A stretch of DNA of 64,000 bases from Ferrimonas kyonanensis DSM 18153 (GTDB lineage: Bacteria > Pseudomonadota > Gammaproteobacteria > Enterobacterales > Shewanellaceae): the NCBI RefSeq assembly GCF_000425405.1, contig NZ_AUDJ01000002.1, positions 372,001 through 436,000 of the forward strand. Reading direction: 5' to 3'. Position 1 is the stretch's first letter; each line of letters starts with the position of its first letter. Below the pieces are notes generated by a model. It made no database searches. It saw nothing but the letters and a program-made list of their open reading frames with translations, and had not been told where the DNA came from. The position numbers and the translations under genes were made by a program. Of this stretch, positions 9,510 to 17,922 are shown piece after piece.

Positions 9510-12500
9510 TCAGGCGCTGGTGGCGTGAGCGGGGTCGGCCACAGTATGGTGATCCTGAGCCAGGAAGGTATAGACCGTCGGCACTACAAACAGGGTAAAC
9601 AGGGTGCCGATGGACATGCCAACGGTGATCACCAGGCCGATGGAGAAGCGGCTTTCCGCACCGGCACCGGATGCCAGCAACAGCGGCACTACGCCAATGA
9701 CCATGGCGGCGGTGGTCATCAACACCGGCCGCAGACGCACGGACGCGGATTTCAGGGCGGCAGCGTGCCTGGATAACCCCTGTTCCTGCTGCAATTGGTT
9801 GGCAAACTCCACAATCAGAATACCGTGTTTGCTGATCAGCCCAATCAGAGTCACCAAGCCGACCTCGGTGTAGATGTTCAGGGTATCCACGCCGAAATAC
9901 AGCGGCAGCATGGCACCGAAAATCGACAATGGCACACTGGTCAGTACAATCAATGGGTCGCGAAAGCTCTCGAATTGAGCGGCCAGAACCAGATAGATGA
10001 TGACCAGCGCCAGGAAGAAGGTGGCCACCAGCGATGCTCCCTCTTGCAGGAATTGTCGTAACTGGCCGGAGGCATCCAGGCCGTAAGACGGTGGCAGAAT
10101 CTCTTTGGCGGCCTGTTGCATCACCTCGTAGGCTTCGCCGATGCTGACGCCAGGCATCATCTTCGCTTCCAGCATGGCGCTGTTCAGTTGCTGGAATTGG
10201 TCCACCGCCGACGGTTGTACGCTCTGGCTGATGGTGACCAATGACGCCAGTGGCACCATCTGACCGTTACCGGATTTGACGTAATAGTGGTTGATGGCGT
10301 CGCGGGTATTGCGATCATCTTGCGCGACCTGGGTGATGACCTGATAGCTGCGCTCATTGATGGCGAAGTAGTTAATGAACCCCTCGCTGAGAAAACGCTG
10401 TAACACCACACCGATGTCGGCCGCATCGACGTTCATCAAGGCCGCTTTGTCCCGATCAATCTCGATCTCCAACTGGGGTTTGTTGTAACTCAAGTCATTT
10501 TGCACGTAGACGAATTTGCCGCTGTTAATGGCATAGCTTTTCATCTTTTCGGCGTACTGGTACAGATCCTGATAACTGCCGGTGGCGGTCTTGATCAGCA
10601 TCTGAAATGGCAGCCCCTGGGGCGTACCCGGCAGGTCCGGCGGCGAGAAGGTATAGATCTGTACGCCGGGCAGGGTGCGGCTGTCTTGTTGAAATTGCCC
10701 CATGACCTGCTTGGCATCCCGGTCCCGTTCGGCCCAGGGAGACAGCACCGCCAGGCCGAAGAAGGTGGCGTTGTTCTGATAGCCGTTGACCATCATGTTC
10801 ATCTCGGTTTCCGGGTAGTGCGACACGATGTCCGTTAATGGGCGGGTGAATTGATCCAGGTAGTGGGTATTGGCGTACGCCGGCCCTTTGCCCATCATGA
10901 TCATCACGCCCTGATCTTCCTGAGGCGCCAGCTCCGAGGCGGTATGAGTGAACATGAATACCAGTGACACCAGCAGGGCACCGGCCAGTGGCCACACCAG
11001 GATTCGGTTGTCGAGTACCAGGCTCAAGGCTCGCTGATATTGATGAGTGACCGAGGCGACCACGGCATCAATCTTCTTCACCAGTGGGGCGTCCAGCGTG
11101 GCTTTGGACAGGATCTTTGAACACATCATTGGCGTCAGGGTCAGGGCGATGAATCCGGAGATGATCACCGAACCTGCCAGAGTGAAGGCAAATTCGGTAA
11201 ACAGCTTGCCGGTCAATCCGCCCATGAAGCCGATGGGCGCATACACGGCGGCCAGGGTGATGGTCATGGCGATCACCGGCCCGGCGATCTCTTTGGCGCT
11301 GATGAGCGCCGCCTGCAGCGGCGCCACGCCTTCCTCAAGGTGACGGAAGGTGTTTTCCACCACCACAATGGCGTCATCCACCACCAGCGAGATGGCCAAT
11401 ACCATGGCCAGCAGCGTCAGCAGGTTGATGCTAAAACCCAGCATCATCATAAAAAACAGGACCCCCACCAGTGACAGTGGAATGGTGACCAGAGGGATCA
11501 GCATGGCGCGCAGAGAACCGAGAAATGCAAAGATCACCAGAATGACGATAATGGCCGCTTCGGTCAGAGTCTTGACCACCTCGTCGATGGAGGTCTGAAT
11601 GAACTGAGTGGAATCGTACACCACTTGGGATTCGATGCCTGATGGTAAGCTGCTCATCACTTCGGGAAGCAATGTGTACGCCTCTTTTACGACCGTCAGC
11701 GGGTTGGAGCTGGAGGTGTTGCTAATGGCAACCATGATGCTCTGCTTACCGTCGAACTTAACGATGGCGTCGTAGCTGTTGGCACCCAGCTCAATGCTGG
11801 CGATATCGTCCATATGCACCAGGCGGCCGTCGGCTGCGTGCAGGCTGATGCGCTTAAACTGCTCGACGGAACTGGCATCGGTGTGCGCATTGATGTCGAT
11901 CTCGATGAAGTCGTTTTTGACCTTACCGGCCGAACTGACGGTATTGCTGGAAGCGATGGCCGATTGCACGTCGGCAGCGGTGATGCCATAAGCGGCCATC
12001 TTGGCCGGGTTCAACCAGATGCGCATGGCAAAGTCCCGTTGTCCCAGCAGGTCAACTTTTGAGACGCCATTGACGGTGGAGAAGGTCGGCTTCACCACCC
12101 GGCTAACATAATCAGAGATCTGCTCGGTTGCCAGGGTGTCGCTGGCAAAAGAGAGGTACAAAATCGGTGATTCAGAGGTGGACTTAAGAATACTGGAATC
12201 CTGTACACCGGCGGGCAGGCGATATTTGACCTGTTGCACCAGGGACAGAATCTCCGTCAGCGCTTTGTCTGACGGATAATCCAGCTTCAGGTACACGGTG
12301 ATCAGCGACTTACCCAGGCTGCTTTCAGAGGTCATGTAGTCAATGCCCTCGGTTTGAGCGACCTGGGCCTGCAGAGGTTGAGTGACGTAACCTTGAACGC
12401 TGGACGCACTGGCGCCTGGGTAGTTGGTGCTGATGGTAATAACGCCGGTTTCCAGTTTGGGGTATTGGCGCACCTGCAACATATCGAACGCCTTTAAGCC

Positions 12501-12572
12501 CAAGACCAGCAAGGCCAGGCTGAGCACCACAGACAGCACCGGGCGCTTAATAAAAACATCGGTGAAATGCAT
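9510..12572 (-). CDS. RND family multidrug efflux permease (HAE1 type)
   Basis: A second RND exporter, of 1020 residues, clearly different in sequence from the first. It opens with TDVFIKRPVLSVVLSLALLV and RQYPKLETGVITI, the usual TM1 and porter entry. The TM4 acid pair is in LVVDDAIVVVENTF (about residue 400). The second half has YLVLAAQFESFRDPLIVL and ends with a cytoplasmic tail containing DHHTVADPAH. It follows its adaptor gene after 11 bp in one operon. No outer-membrane factor is encoded beside it. Confidence 0.95.
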   Translation of the reverse strand: MHFTDVFIKRPVLSVVLSLALLVLGLKAFDMLQVRQYPKLETGVITISTNYPGASASSVQGYVTQPLQAQVAQTEGIDYMTSESSLGKSLITVYLKLDYPSDKALTEILSLVQQVKYRLPAGVQDSSILKSTSESPILYLSFASDTLATEQISDYVSRVVKPTFSTVNGVSKVDLLGQRDFAMRIWLNPAKMAAYGITAADVQSAIASSNTVSSAGKVKNDFIEIDINAHTDASSVEQFKRISLHAADGRLVHMDDIASIELGANSYDAIVKFDGKQSIMVAISNTSSSNPLTVVKEAYTLLPEVMSSLPSGIESQVVYDSTQFIQTSIDEVVKTLTEAAIIVILVIFAFLGSLRAMLIPLVTIPLSLVGVLFFMMMLGFSINLLTLLAMVLAISLVVDDAIVVVENTFRHLEEGVAPLQAALISAKEIAGPVIAMTITLAAVYAPIGFMGGLTGKLFTEFAFTLAGSVIISGFIALTLTPMMCSKILSKATLDAPLVKKIDAVVASVTHQYQRALSLVLDNRILVWPLAGALLVSLVFMFTHTASELAPQEDQGVMIMMGKGPAYANTHYLDQFTRPLTDIVSHYPETEMNMMVNGYQNNATFFGLAVLSPWAERDRDAKQVMGQFQQDSRTLPGVQIYTFSPPDLPGTPQGLPFQMLIKTATGSYQDLYQYAEKMKSYAINSGKFVYVQNDLSYNKPQLEIEIDRDKAALMNVDAADIGVVLQRFLSEGFINYFAINERSYQVITQVAQDDRNTRDAINHYYVKSGNGQMVPLASLVTISQSVQPSAVDQFQQLNSAMLEAKMMPGVSIGEAYEVMQQAAKEILPPSYGLDASGQLRQFLQEGASLVATFFLALVIIYLVLAAQFESFRDPLIVLTSVPLSIFGAMLPLYFGVDTLNIYTEVGLVTLIGLISKHGILIVEFANQLQQEQGLSRHAAALKSASVRLRPVLMTTAAMVIGVVPLLLASGAGAESRFSIGLVITVGMSIGTLFTLFVVPTVYTFLAQDHHTVADPAHATSA

Positions 12573-12583
12573 TGTTTACGATC

Positions 12584-13747
12584 CTATTGTCCGGAAGTCT
12601 TGCTGCCTGCCTGAGCAGGGAAGGGGCGGCTGTTATTGACCACAACGACGGTGCCTTTCTTCAGCTGCTGCTGATTGGAGGTGATCACCTGGTCGCCGGG
12701 CTGCAGCCCCTCAAGAATGCCGACCCAGCCGTTGCGGCGACTGCCGACGGTGACGGTTCGTGCCTCTACCACAGTTTCCTGTGCTGCGGCATCAGCGGAT
12801 GAGCTGCTTGAAGGCCGTGAGTTTGTCGCGTCTGGGTGGCTGACAACAAACACGGTGTCGCCATAGAGGGAGTAGCTGACCGCGACCACAGGTACAGGAA
12901 TCACCGTCTGGCTGTTGTGGGTGACCACTTCGGCCTCGATGTACATGCCGGCGACAAATTGAGCGGTGCTGTCGTTAATGGTGGCGCGAACATCAATGTT
13001 ACGGGAGACATCGTCGACGGAGGAGCCGATGGCACTGACGGTAGCGTTGTAGCGATTGCTGCCATAGGCGTCGGTGTTGAAAGACACTGTCTGACCCACC
13101 TGAATTTGTGGAATGTAGCGCTCTGGCAGTGAGAAATCGATGTACTGTTTATCGCGGTTTTGCAGTTCAATCAGGCTTTCCCCTGGCTGAATAAAATCGC
13201 CAATATTGATGTGGCGTAAACCGACGGTACCGTGAAACGGCGCTTTAATTTTCATAAAATCAATTTGCGTCAGGATATACTGGACATCGGCTTGACTGGT
13301 TTGCAATTTAGCCAATGCGGAATCCACGGCGTCTTGTGAAACACTATGAGTTTTTAATAGCCGCTTTTGCCGGTCATACTCTAACTGTGCCAGAGACAAA
13401 TTGGCCTTGCTGGTTGCCAGGTTCGCTTGTAGCAGACGATCGTCCAATTGAACCAAAACATCGCCTTTTTGTACCTCGCTGCCGGATTCCACATTGATAG
13501 AAAGAATCTGTCCCGCCAGTTGTGGAGTAATGCTGACACTCTTGTCCGAAGTAATATGGCCTACGGAAGTCAGCGTCGATGTCCATTGTTCTGACTGTGC
13601 CTCTAGGGTGGTAACGGGCACGGCAGGAGGTGTAAACGCCTTGACCTTTTGTTGAATCTTATATTGCTTTAGAAAATAGAAGCCAAATACGGCTACCAGA
13701 ATAAGCAGTATCGCCAGCACAATGCTGATGGTGAATCTCTTTGACAT
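12584..13747 (-). CDS. RND efflux pump periplasmic adaptor subunit
   Basis: A membrane fusion protein of 387 residues. Unlike the adaptor at 1467, it keeps an N-terminal hydrophobic anchor (about 6-27) with no obvious cleavage site, so it is probably held in the inner membrane. The lipoyl halves (ITPQLAGQILSINVESGSEV and IKAPFHGTVGLRHINIGDF) flank a helical hairpin. The beta-barrel follows, then a serine-rich insertion (RPSSSSSADAAAQ, about 315-330) just before the last domain. It is first in the operon with the permease at 9510. Confidence 0.93.
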   Translation of the reverse strand: MSKRFTISIVLAILLILVAVFGFYFLKQYKIQQKVKAFTPPAVPVTTLEAQSEQWTSTLTSVGHITSDKSVSITPQLAGQILSINVESGSEVQKGDVLVQLDDRLLQANLATSKANLSLAQLEYDRQKRLLKTHSVSQDAVDSALAKLQTSQADVQYILTQIDFMKIKAPFHGTVGLRHINIGDFIQPGESLIELQNRDKQYIDFSLPERYIPQIQVGQTVSFNTDAYGSNRYNATVSAIGSSVDDVSRNIDVRATINDSTAQFVAGMYIEAEVVTHNSQTVIPVPVVAVSYSLYGDTVFVVSHPDATNSRPSSSSSADAAAQETVVEARTVTVGSRRNGWVGILEGLQPGDQVITSNQQQLKKGTVVVVNNSRPFPAQAGSKTSGQ

Positions 13748-13773
13748 TACCGACTCTCTGTCTCAAATGATTG

Positions 13774-13802
13774 GGGGAGTGGCGCTCGGTGCGTCACTCC
13801 CC
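13774..13802 (-). other. 5'-leader hairpin of RND operon
   Basis: GGGGAGTG (13774-13781) pairs with CACTCCCC (13795-13802) about 27 bp upstream of the adaptor start codon. No T-run follows in the transcript direction, so it does not look like an attenuator; mRNA stabilisation or translation control is possible. Confidence 0.35.
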
Positions 13803-13896
13803 TTTAAATGGAATAAAGGAATGGTATTCGCCTTGATTATAAAATGTATAATTCTCGGGTAATACTTTCATAATCAATGAGATTTAATTTCAATTT

Positions 13897-13913
13897 CAAT
13901 GAACGGTTCATTG
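13897..13913. promoter_or_regulatory. TetR-type operator palindrome
   Basis: CAATGAAC-G-GTTCATTG is a perfect 8-1-8 inverted repeat, about 150 bp upstream of the pump operon start. The TGAAC/GTTCA half-sites are typical of TetR-family repressors of RND pumps. No tetR gene is in the window, so the regulator would be encoded elsewhere. Confidence 0.55.
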
Positions 13914-14141
13914 TCTTGCAAAGTTCACGTTCGTCACTAAAGCTTCTGTAATTGCGGGGTTTTATCCCGAAATAAAATTGATAAAATGAAATTTTATTTA
14001 ACTTTATAAGCTCGTTAGGTTATTTATCGCAACCCAGGCTAATGTAGAGAGACGGTTGTCATGGTGATGACTGTTTGTGTCGCTACTGGCAATAATTAGC
14101 CACCATTAGTTGTCGTTAATACCAGAATGAGAGGGCAGAGT

Positions 14142-14588
14142 GTGGGAAAAATTAAATCCATATTGGTCTCGATTCTCTTTGTTGTTTCCGGTAGCGCTTC
14201 GGCGAGACTGATTAGTGAAGATGAACTTCCAATATTTAATAAACAAATACAGCAGGTGGAGGTGTCTGATAATTGCACAGACATCATAATCTCTAGCAAC
14301 TCTTCTGGGTATCAAAGAGTCTCAGACTCAACGAATTATCTGTCGCAGTTTACTGAGGTGCCCAGAGTGACAGCCACCAAGGCTAGTCAAATGAATTTGA
14401 CCATAGAAAGGTCTTTTTATGTTTACAGTGGAGTGGGTACCGTAATGTTGACCAAAAGTATTATTACTCAACTGGAAAGGGACCGGCCGGATTATTTTTC
14501 GATAGTCCTATACAAAGGTTACTCTGAAACGGCTTATGTTAAAGAGAGTGTGGCTTACGTGGTTGAGTATTCCGCTGCAGGCCTGTAG
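14142..14588 (+). CDS. Secreted hypothetical protein
   Basis: A protein of 148 residues, of unknown family, with an N-terminal signal peptide (KSILVSILFVVSGSASA). I chose the GTG at 14142 because GAGGG lies 6 bp upstream; an in-frame ATG at 14127 has no ribosome site and would add five residues ahead of the signal. The mature part contains a lone cysteine (VSDNCTDIII) and beta-type alternation. Base composition is richer in A+T than the flanking genes, which hints at recent gain. No operon partner. Confidence 0.6.
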   Translation: MGKIKSILVSILFVVSGSASARLISEDELPIFNKQIQQVEVSDNCTDIIISSNSSGYQRVSDSTNYLSQFTEVPRVTATKASQMNLTIERSFYVYSGVGTVMLTKSIITQLERDRPDYFSIVLYKGYSETAYVKESVAYVVEYSAAGL

Positions 14589-14670
14589 TTGTTTTCTATT
14601 TTATTTAATCGTCGTGATGTTTTATTTACGCATTGTGTTTTCCTTAACTTTTAATGAATGAGCGTTCCAG

Positions 14671-15378
14671 ATGTATAGAAATTTAACCTGGTTACTTCCC
14701 ATTGTGGCTGCTTTGGTATTGACAGCCTGTTCCAGCAAGGCGCCGACCGAAGAGGAGTTGGCCCTCGCCAATGTGCCGTCAAAGGCGACACTGAAGGAAG
14801 TGGATTACAGTCAGGATGAACGGGGCGTGCAGTGGATCGCTGCCGATATTGACCCAGAGTATTATACCGCGCTGCTGATTGCGCCGGTGCAGTTGGCTGC
14901 GGACGCAAAGCGAGAGAAACAAATTCCGGTGGCGGTACTGACTAAGCTGGGGCAGGTACTGACACAGCGGCTGCAGGCGTCGGTTAAGGCGCCAGTTACC
15001 CTGAAGACAAGCCCAGGCGAGCATACAGTACAACTGAATCTGAGGGTCAGTCGTGCCTCAGCGGTGCCCGAAGACATGAGATTGACCGAAGTGATCCCTG
15101 TCGGCGCCGTGATCGGTGCGCTGAAGATGGCGGCGGGCACCCGGGACGAGTCGGTTCGGATTGTCATCGAAGCTCAGTTGGTGGACAGCGTGACCAAGGC
15201 GCCTCTGGCCGAACGCATTGCGGTAATGTCCGCCGCAGGCGTGCTGGAAAATGATCATTCCACGCTTAAGTTTGAGCAGATTCAAGGCGCGGTGGATGAC
15301 TTTGTCAACGAGGTACGAACCTTTGTCTACAGCGCCGCGTATCAGGTTCGACAGCAGCAGACACAGGTCGGGTCCTGA
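14671..15378 (+). CDS. DUF3313 family lipoprotein
   Basis: A protein of 235 residues with a lipobox (ALVLTACS, cysteine about 20), so it is a lipid-anchored envelope protein. The body has the DUF3313 layout: an early segment around YYTALLIAPVQL, a middle LTQRLQASVKAPVTLKTS, and a final region where LVDSVTKAPLAERIAVMSA resembles the family's conserved strand. Function of the family is unknown. It stands alone, with a hairpin after the stop. Confidence 0.75.
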   Translation: MYRNLTWLLPIVAALVLTACSSKAPTEEELALANVPSKATLKEVDYSQDERGVQWIAADIDPEYYTALLIAPVQLAADAKREKQIPVAVLTKLGQVLTQRLQASVKAPVTLKTSPGEHTVQLNLRVSRASAVPEDMRLTEVIPVGAVIGALKMAAGTRDESVRIVIEAQLVDSVTKAPLAERIAVMSAAGVLENDHSTLKFEQIQGAVDDFVNEVRTFVYSAAYQVRQQQTQVGS

Positions 15379-15393
15379 GTCTTAGGGCCGAGA

Positions 15394-15422
15394 CCCCAAA
15401 GGGCCGCTTAAGTCCTTTGGGG
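15394..15422. terminator. Convergent hairpin
   Basis: CCCCAAAGG pairs with CCTTTGGGG around an 11-base loop, between the convergent DUF3313 and SEC-C genes. There is no long T-run on either side. Confidence 0.45.
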
Positions 15423-15430
15423 GAATGCCG

Positions 15431-15763
15431 TTAGCCGCAGCACTTTTTGTACTTCTTGCCACTGCCGCAGGAGCAGGGGTCATTGCGGCCCGGCGTCTTC
15501 TCGAACGTGGTGGTGGTAGGCTTGTTGAGCCAGCTTTCTAATTCCAGCAAGTTCTCATTTTCATCAGGGTTGACCGTAATGGTGGCAACCAGTTGGTGCT
15601 GTTCAATCTGTGCCTGAACCTCTTCCTGGCGCGCCTGAGTCTGAACACTCAGTGTCAGAGGGTGCTCTTTGGTGCCGAGGATGGCAGTGCGGTTGGTGTT
15701 GTAGCCGTAGCTTTCGTGCTTGGGCTTTTTCTCGATGCGGCCTTTGTAGAAGAATTTGGACAT
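15431..15763 (-). CDS. PBPRA1643-type SEC-C metal-binding protein
   Basis: A protein of 110 residues. The N-terminus ([20 protein letters not shown]) and C-terminus ([16 protein letters not shown]) match a small gammaproteobacterial family that ends in a SEC-C zinc-binding motif with the ligand pattern CxCxxxxxxxxCC. In SecA the same motif binds zinc and helps contact SecB. The biological role of this small family is not known. It is single and convergent with the DUF3313 gene. The identification is strong because both ends match. Confidence 0.85.
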   Translation of the reverse strand: MSKFFYKGRIEKKPKHESYGYNTNRTAILGTKEHPLTLSVQTQARQEEVQAQIEQHQLVATITVNPDENENLLELESWLNKPTTTTFEKTPGRNDPCSCGSGKKYKKCCG

Positions 15764-15851
15764 GGGAAACCTAGTGCTGAAACCTGAGGCAGAGGGTTAT
15801 ACAGCAAATGGTGGCGGGAGAAAAGCACCAGGATGGACAGAGAGCCAGCAT

Positions 15852-15878
15852 CCCCCCGACAGGATAACTGTCGGGGGG
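15852..15878 (-). terminator. Hairpin ending the Fur-linked operon
   Basis: A perfect 11-bp stem (CCCCCCGACAG / CTGTCGGGGGG) with a 5-base loop, 9 bp past the stop of the last operon gene. A T-run is absent, but stem strength and position make it the likely 3' end. Confidence 0.6.
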
Positions 15879-15887
15879 AGCAGAGGC

Positions 15888-16451
15888 TTATTGATCGGCG
15901 ACCAGCAGCACGGCGTATTGACCCTGACTGAATGTCGGCCCCTGGTTTATCACTAGGCCATCGGCGGCATCAAACACAAACACGTCACTGCCGGTGCCGG
16001 CCGGGGTGCTGCTCCAGAAGCTGGCCTGAACATTGCCTAGGTAGCTGTCAAACGCACCGGCAAAGGCCTGATCGTTGATGGCCGGGTAATGGCAGGCGGC
16101 CTCTTTCAGCGACACCAGCTCTTTGATGTTGGGCAGGCGCCAGGATTGGATGCCGGCAAACTGGTGCAGGGCGTGGCCGCTGCTGCTGTTGATGGCCTGC
16201 ACTTCATTGAGCGCCGATGGCCACAGCATGCCGCTGCTGCTGCCCTGGCAGCGACCGCTGGCTTTATCCCAGGTTTTGCCAATGGGGCAACGCATCCAGG
16301 TGAGGCCGGTTTTCAGGTCTTTGACGATGCCGGAGTCGTATTTTGCGAACCGAGCATTGGGCGCGGTCATGTCCATATCCGATTGGCAGTTCTGTGCCAT
16401 GGCGGCGCTGCTCAACAGGGCGAGGATGGAGGTGATAATAATGCGTTTCAT
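15888..16451 (-). CDS. Secreted DUF1566 (Lcl C-terminal type) protein
   Basis: A protein of 187 residues with a signal peptide (IIITSILALLSSAAMAQ). The rest is one DUF1566 domain, recognised by the spaced patterns DLKTGLTWMRCPIGKTWD, WRLPNIKELVSLKEAACHYP and FWSSTPAG. Such domains occur in secreted or surface proteins; a defined biochemical role is lacking. It starts 3 bp after the stop of the DUF1566 lipoprotein gene and is the last gene of the five-gene operon. Two DUF1566 proteins in one iron-regulated unit suggest surface partners of the receptor or protease, which is inference. Confidence 0.82.
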   Translation of the reverse strand: MKRIIITSILALLSSAAMAQNCQSDMDMTAPNARFAKYDSGIVKDLKTGLTWMRCPIGKTWDKASGRCQGSSSGMLWPSALNEVQAINSSSGHALHQFAGIQSWRLPNIKELVSLKEAACHYPAINDQAFAGAFDSYLGNVQASFWSSTPAGTGSDVFVFDAADGLVINQGPTFSQGQYAVLLVADQ

Positions 16452-16454
16452 GAT

Positions 16455-17906
16455 TTAATCCTTGGTGGCGACCAGACGAGTTGGGAACAGGTAGGAGTAG
16501 CCCTGATCTGCTGCGGAATCTGAAGTGTAGAGTTCGATGGTTTCAATGTATCCGCGATAGCTTCCCATCGAACTGACGAGGTTGTATTGCACGCTGCCGT
16601 CTGTCTGATAAGCGGAGTAGGCGTTGTAGGACAGGCTGTTGGTCCAGACGCTGCCTTGTTCGACGTCCGGGCTGCCCAGACTCTGGTGGGGGAACAGGGC
16701 CGTGGACAGAGCCATGACATCGTCGTTGCTATTGGTTTCTGTTACCCCGAGGTTGAGCAAGTTGTAGAACTCGTTGCCTGTGGGCAGACGCCAGCGGTCG
16801 CTGCCACAGAGTTGGTCAGTACTGAGTTGCTTGGCATAGTCAGCGGTAGTGCAGATGCTATCGCCAGCCTGCTGGCAGCCAGCTTCTGCCAGGTCGTCGG
16901 CGTAGGGGCTGAAGTGGCCGTCGATCTGCAGCGCAAACAGCCGGTCTTTGTACTGAAGGTCACTGGAGACGTCGGATTTTACTTCCCACATCAGGCCACT
17001 GCGTTTATCCAGCACGCAGCGCCATTCCGAGGCGTCGGCGGCCAGTTCATTGCCGTCTTTATCCAGTTTGACCAGCTTAAAACCGGCTTTACTCTGTCCC
17101 TGAGGATCGCTGGCATCCAGGCCGTGTTCGGCATCCTGGCCTGGGTAGTCAGGCTGAGGTTCGATGACATCTTCGCTGGCGGAACTGTCGCTGAAATACC
17201 GATAAACCCCGGTGTCATTCAGTGCCACCGTTTCAGTTTCAAGCTGCTCAAGTTGAGCGATCAACGCGGTGATCTCGCCGTTATCACTGCTGGCTTGCGC
17301 CAGGCTGGGAGCAACGGCCAATGTCAGGCCCAGTGAGGCCAGCACCGTCTCCCGATTGTTGTCATTCAGTTGCTTCAGCAGGCCAACCAGATTGGCGTCC
17401 ACAGTCGCCAGACCGGCGTCATCGCTGTTGTCCAGCAAAGCCGCCGGGACGGGAACGCCGAGGCGCTGTATCTCATTGACCACCAGTTCGGTGGCTTGCT
17501 CCAGGGTGACGCCGGTGCTGATCAGGCCAGCGATTACCGTGGTGATGGCGTTGATGTCGTTGCCGGTTTCCAGCTTACGGGCCGGCGCCACCAAACTGGC
17601 TTTGGCGGCGGCCCCGGCTACGTCGTTGTCAAATGCGGCCACCAGTGGTGAGGTCAAAATGTTCTTGTCGGTGCTGGTGAGGGTAAAGCTGCCACTGCTG
17701 GCAGTGCTGGCCGGTTCGCCGCTGTCGCAACGGAAGTTCTGGTTCAAATCGGCGCACACCTGGGCTTGCTGAGCCACGTTGTTACTGGTGACCTCACCGC
17801 TCACGCTGTAGGTGGGCGCCTGATTGTCAGAGCCGCCGGAGCCACCGGATCCGCCGCAGCCGACCAGGGCGACGCTAATGGCCATGCAAAGTAGAGTCTG
17901 TTTCAT
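16455..17906 (-). CDS. DUF1566-domain lipoprotein
   Basis: A protein of 483 residues. The start at 17906 has AAGAG upstream and gives a clean lipoprotein signal (AISVALVGCGGSGGSGGS, cysteine 17); the frame continues upstream but overlaps the protease gene. After the glycine linker comes a segment VSGEVTSNNVAQQAQVCADL with CDSGEPASTASSGSF, like a carboxypeptidase-regulatory or prealbumin-like fold. A helical middle follows (about 90-240), then a C-terminal DUF1566 domain (SGLMWEVKSD, WRLPTGNEFYNLLN, VWTNSLSYN). It is probably exposed at the outer membrane. It is fourth in the operon, 16 bp after the protease. Confidence 0.8.
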   Translation of the reverse strand: MKQTLLCMAISVALVGCGGSGGSGGSDNQAPTYSVSGEVTSNNVAQQAQVCADLNQNFRCDSGEPASTASSGSFTLTSTDKNILTSPLVAAFDNDVAGAAAKASLVAPARKLETGNDINAITTVIAGLISTGVTLEQATELVVNEIQRLGVPVPAALLDNSDDAGLATVDANLVGLLKQLNDNNRETVLASLGLTLAVAPSLAQASSDNGEITALIAQLEQLETETVALNDTGVYRYFSDSSASEDVIEPQPDYPGQDAEHGLDASDPQGQSKAGFKLVKLDKDGNELAADASEWRCVLDKRSGLMWEVKSDVSSDLQYKDRLFALQIDGHFSPYADDLAEAGCQQAGDSICTTADYAKQLSTDQLCGSDRWRLPTGNEFYNLLNLGVTETNSNDDVMALSTALFPHQSLGSPDVEQGSVWTNSLSYNAYSAYQTDGSVQYNLVSSMGSYRGYIETIELYTSDSAADQGYSYLFPTRLVATKD

Positions 17907-17922
17907 GGGGTTCTCTTCTTGT

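Larger units (their letters stand above)
13748..14141. other. AT-rich divergent intergenic region
   Basis: This 394-bp region separates the minus-strand pump operon from a plus-strand orphan gene. It holds a GC hairpin close to the adaptor start, an 8-1-8 palindrome at 13897-13913, and several TATAAT-like stretches. No gene was found. Confidence 0.5.
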
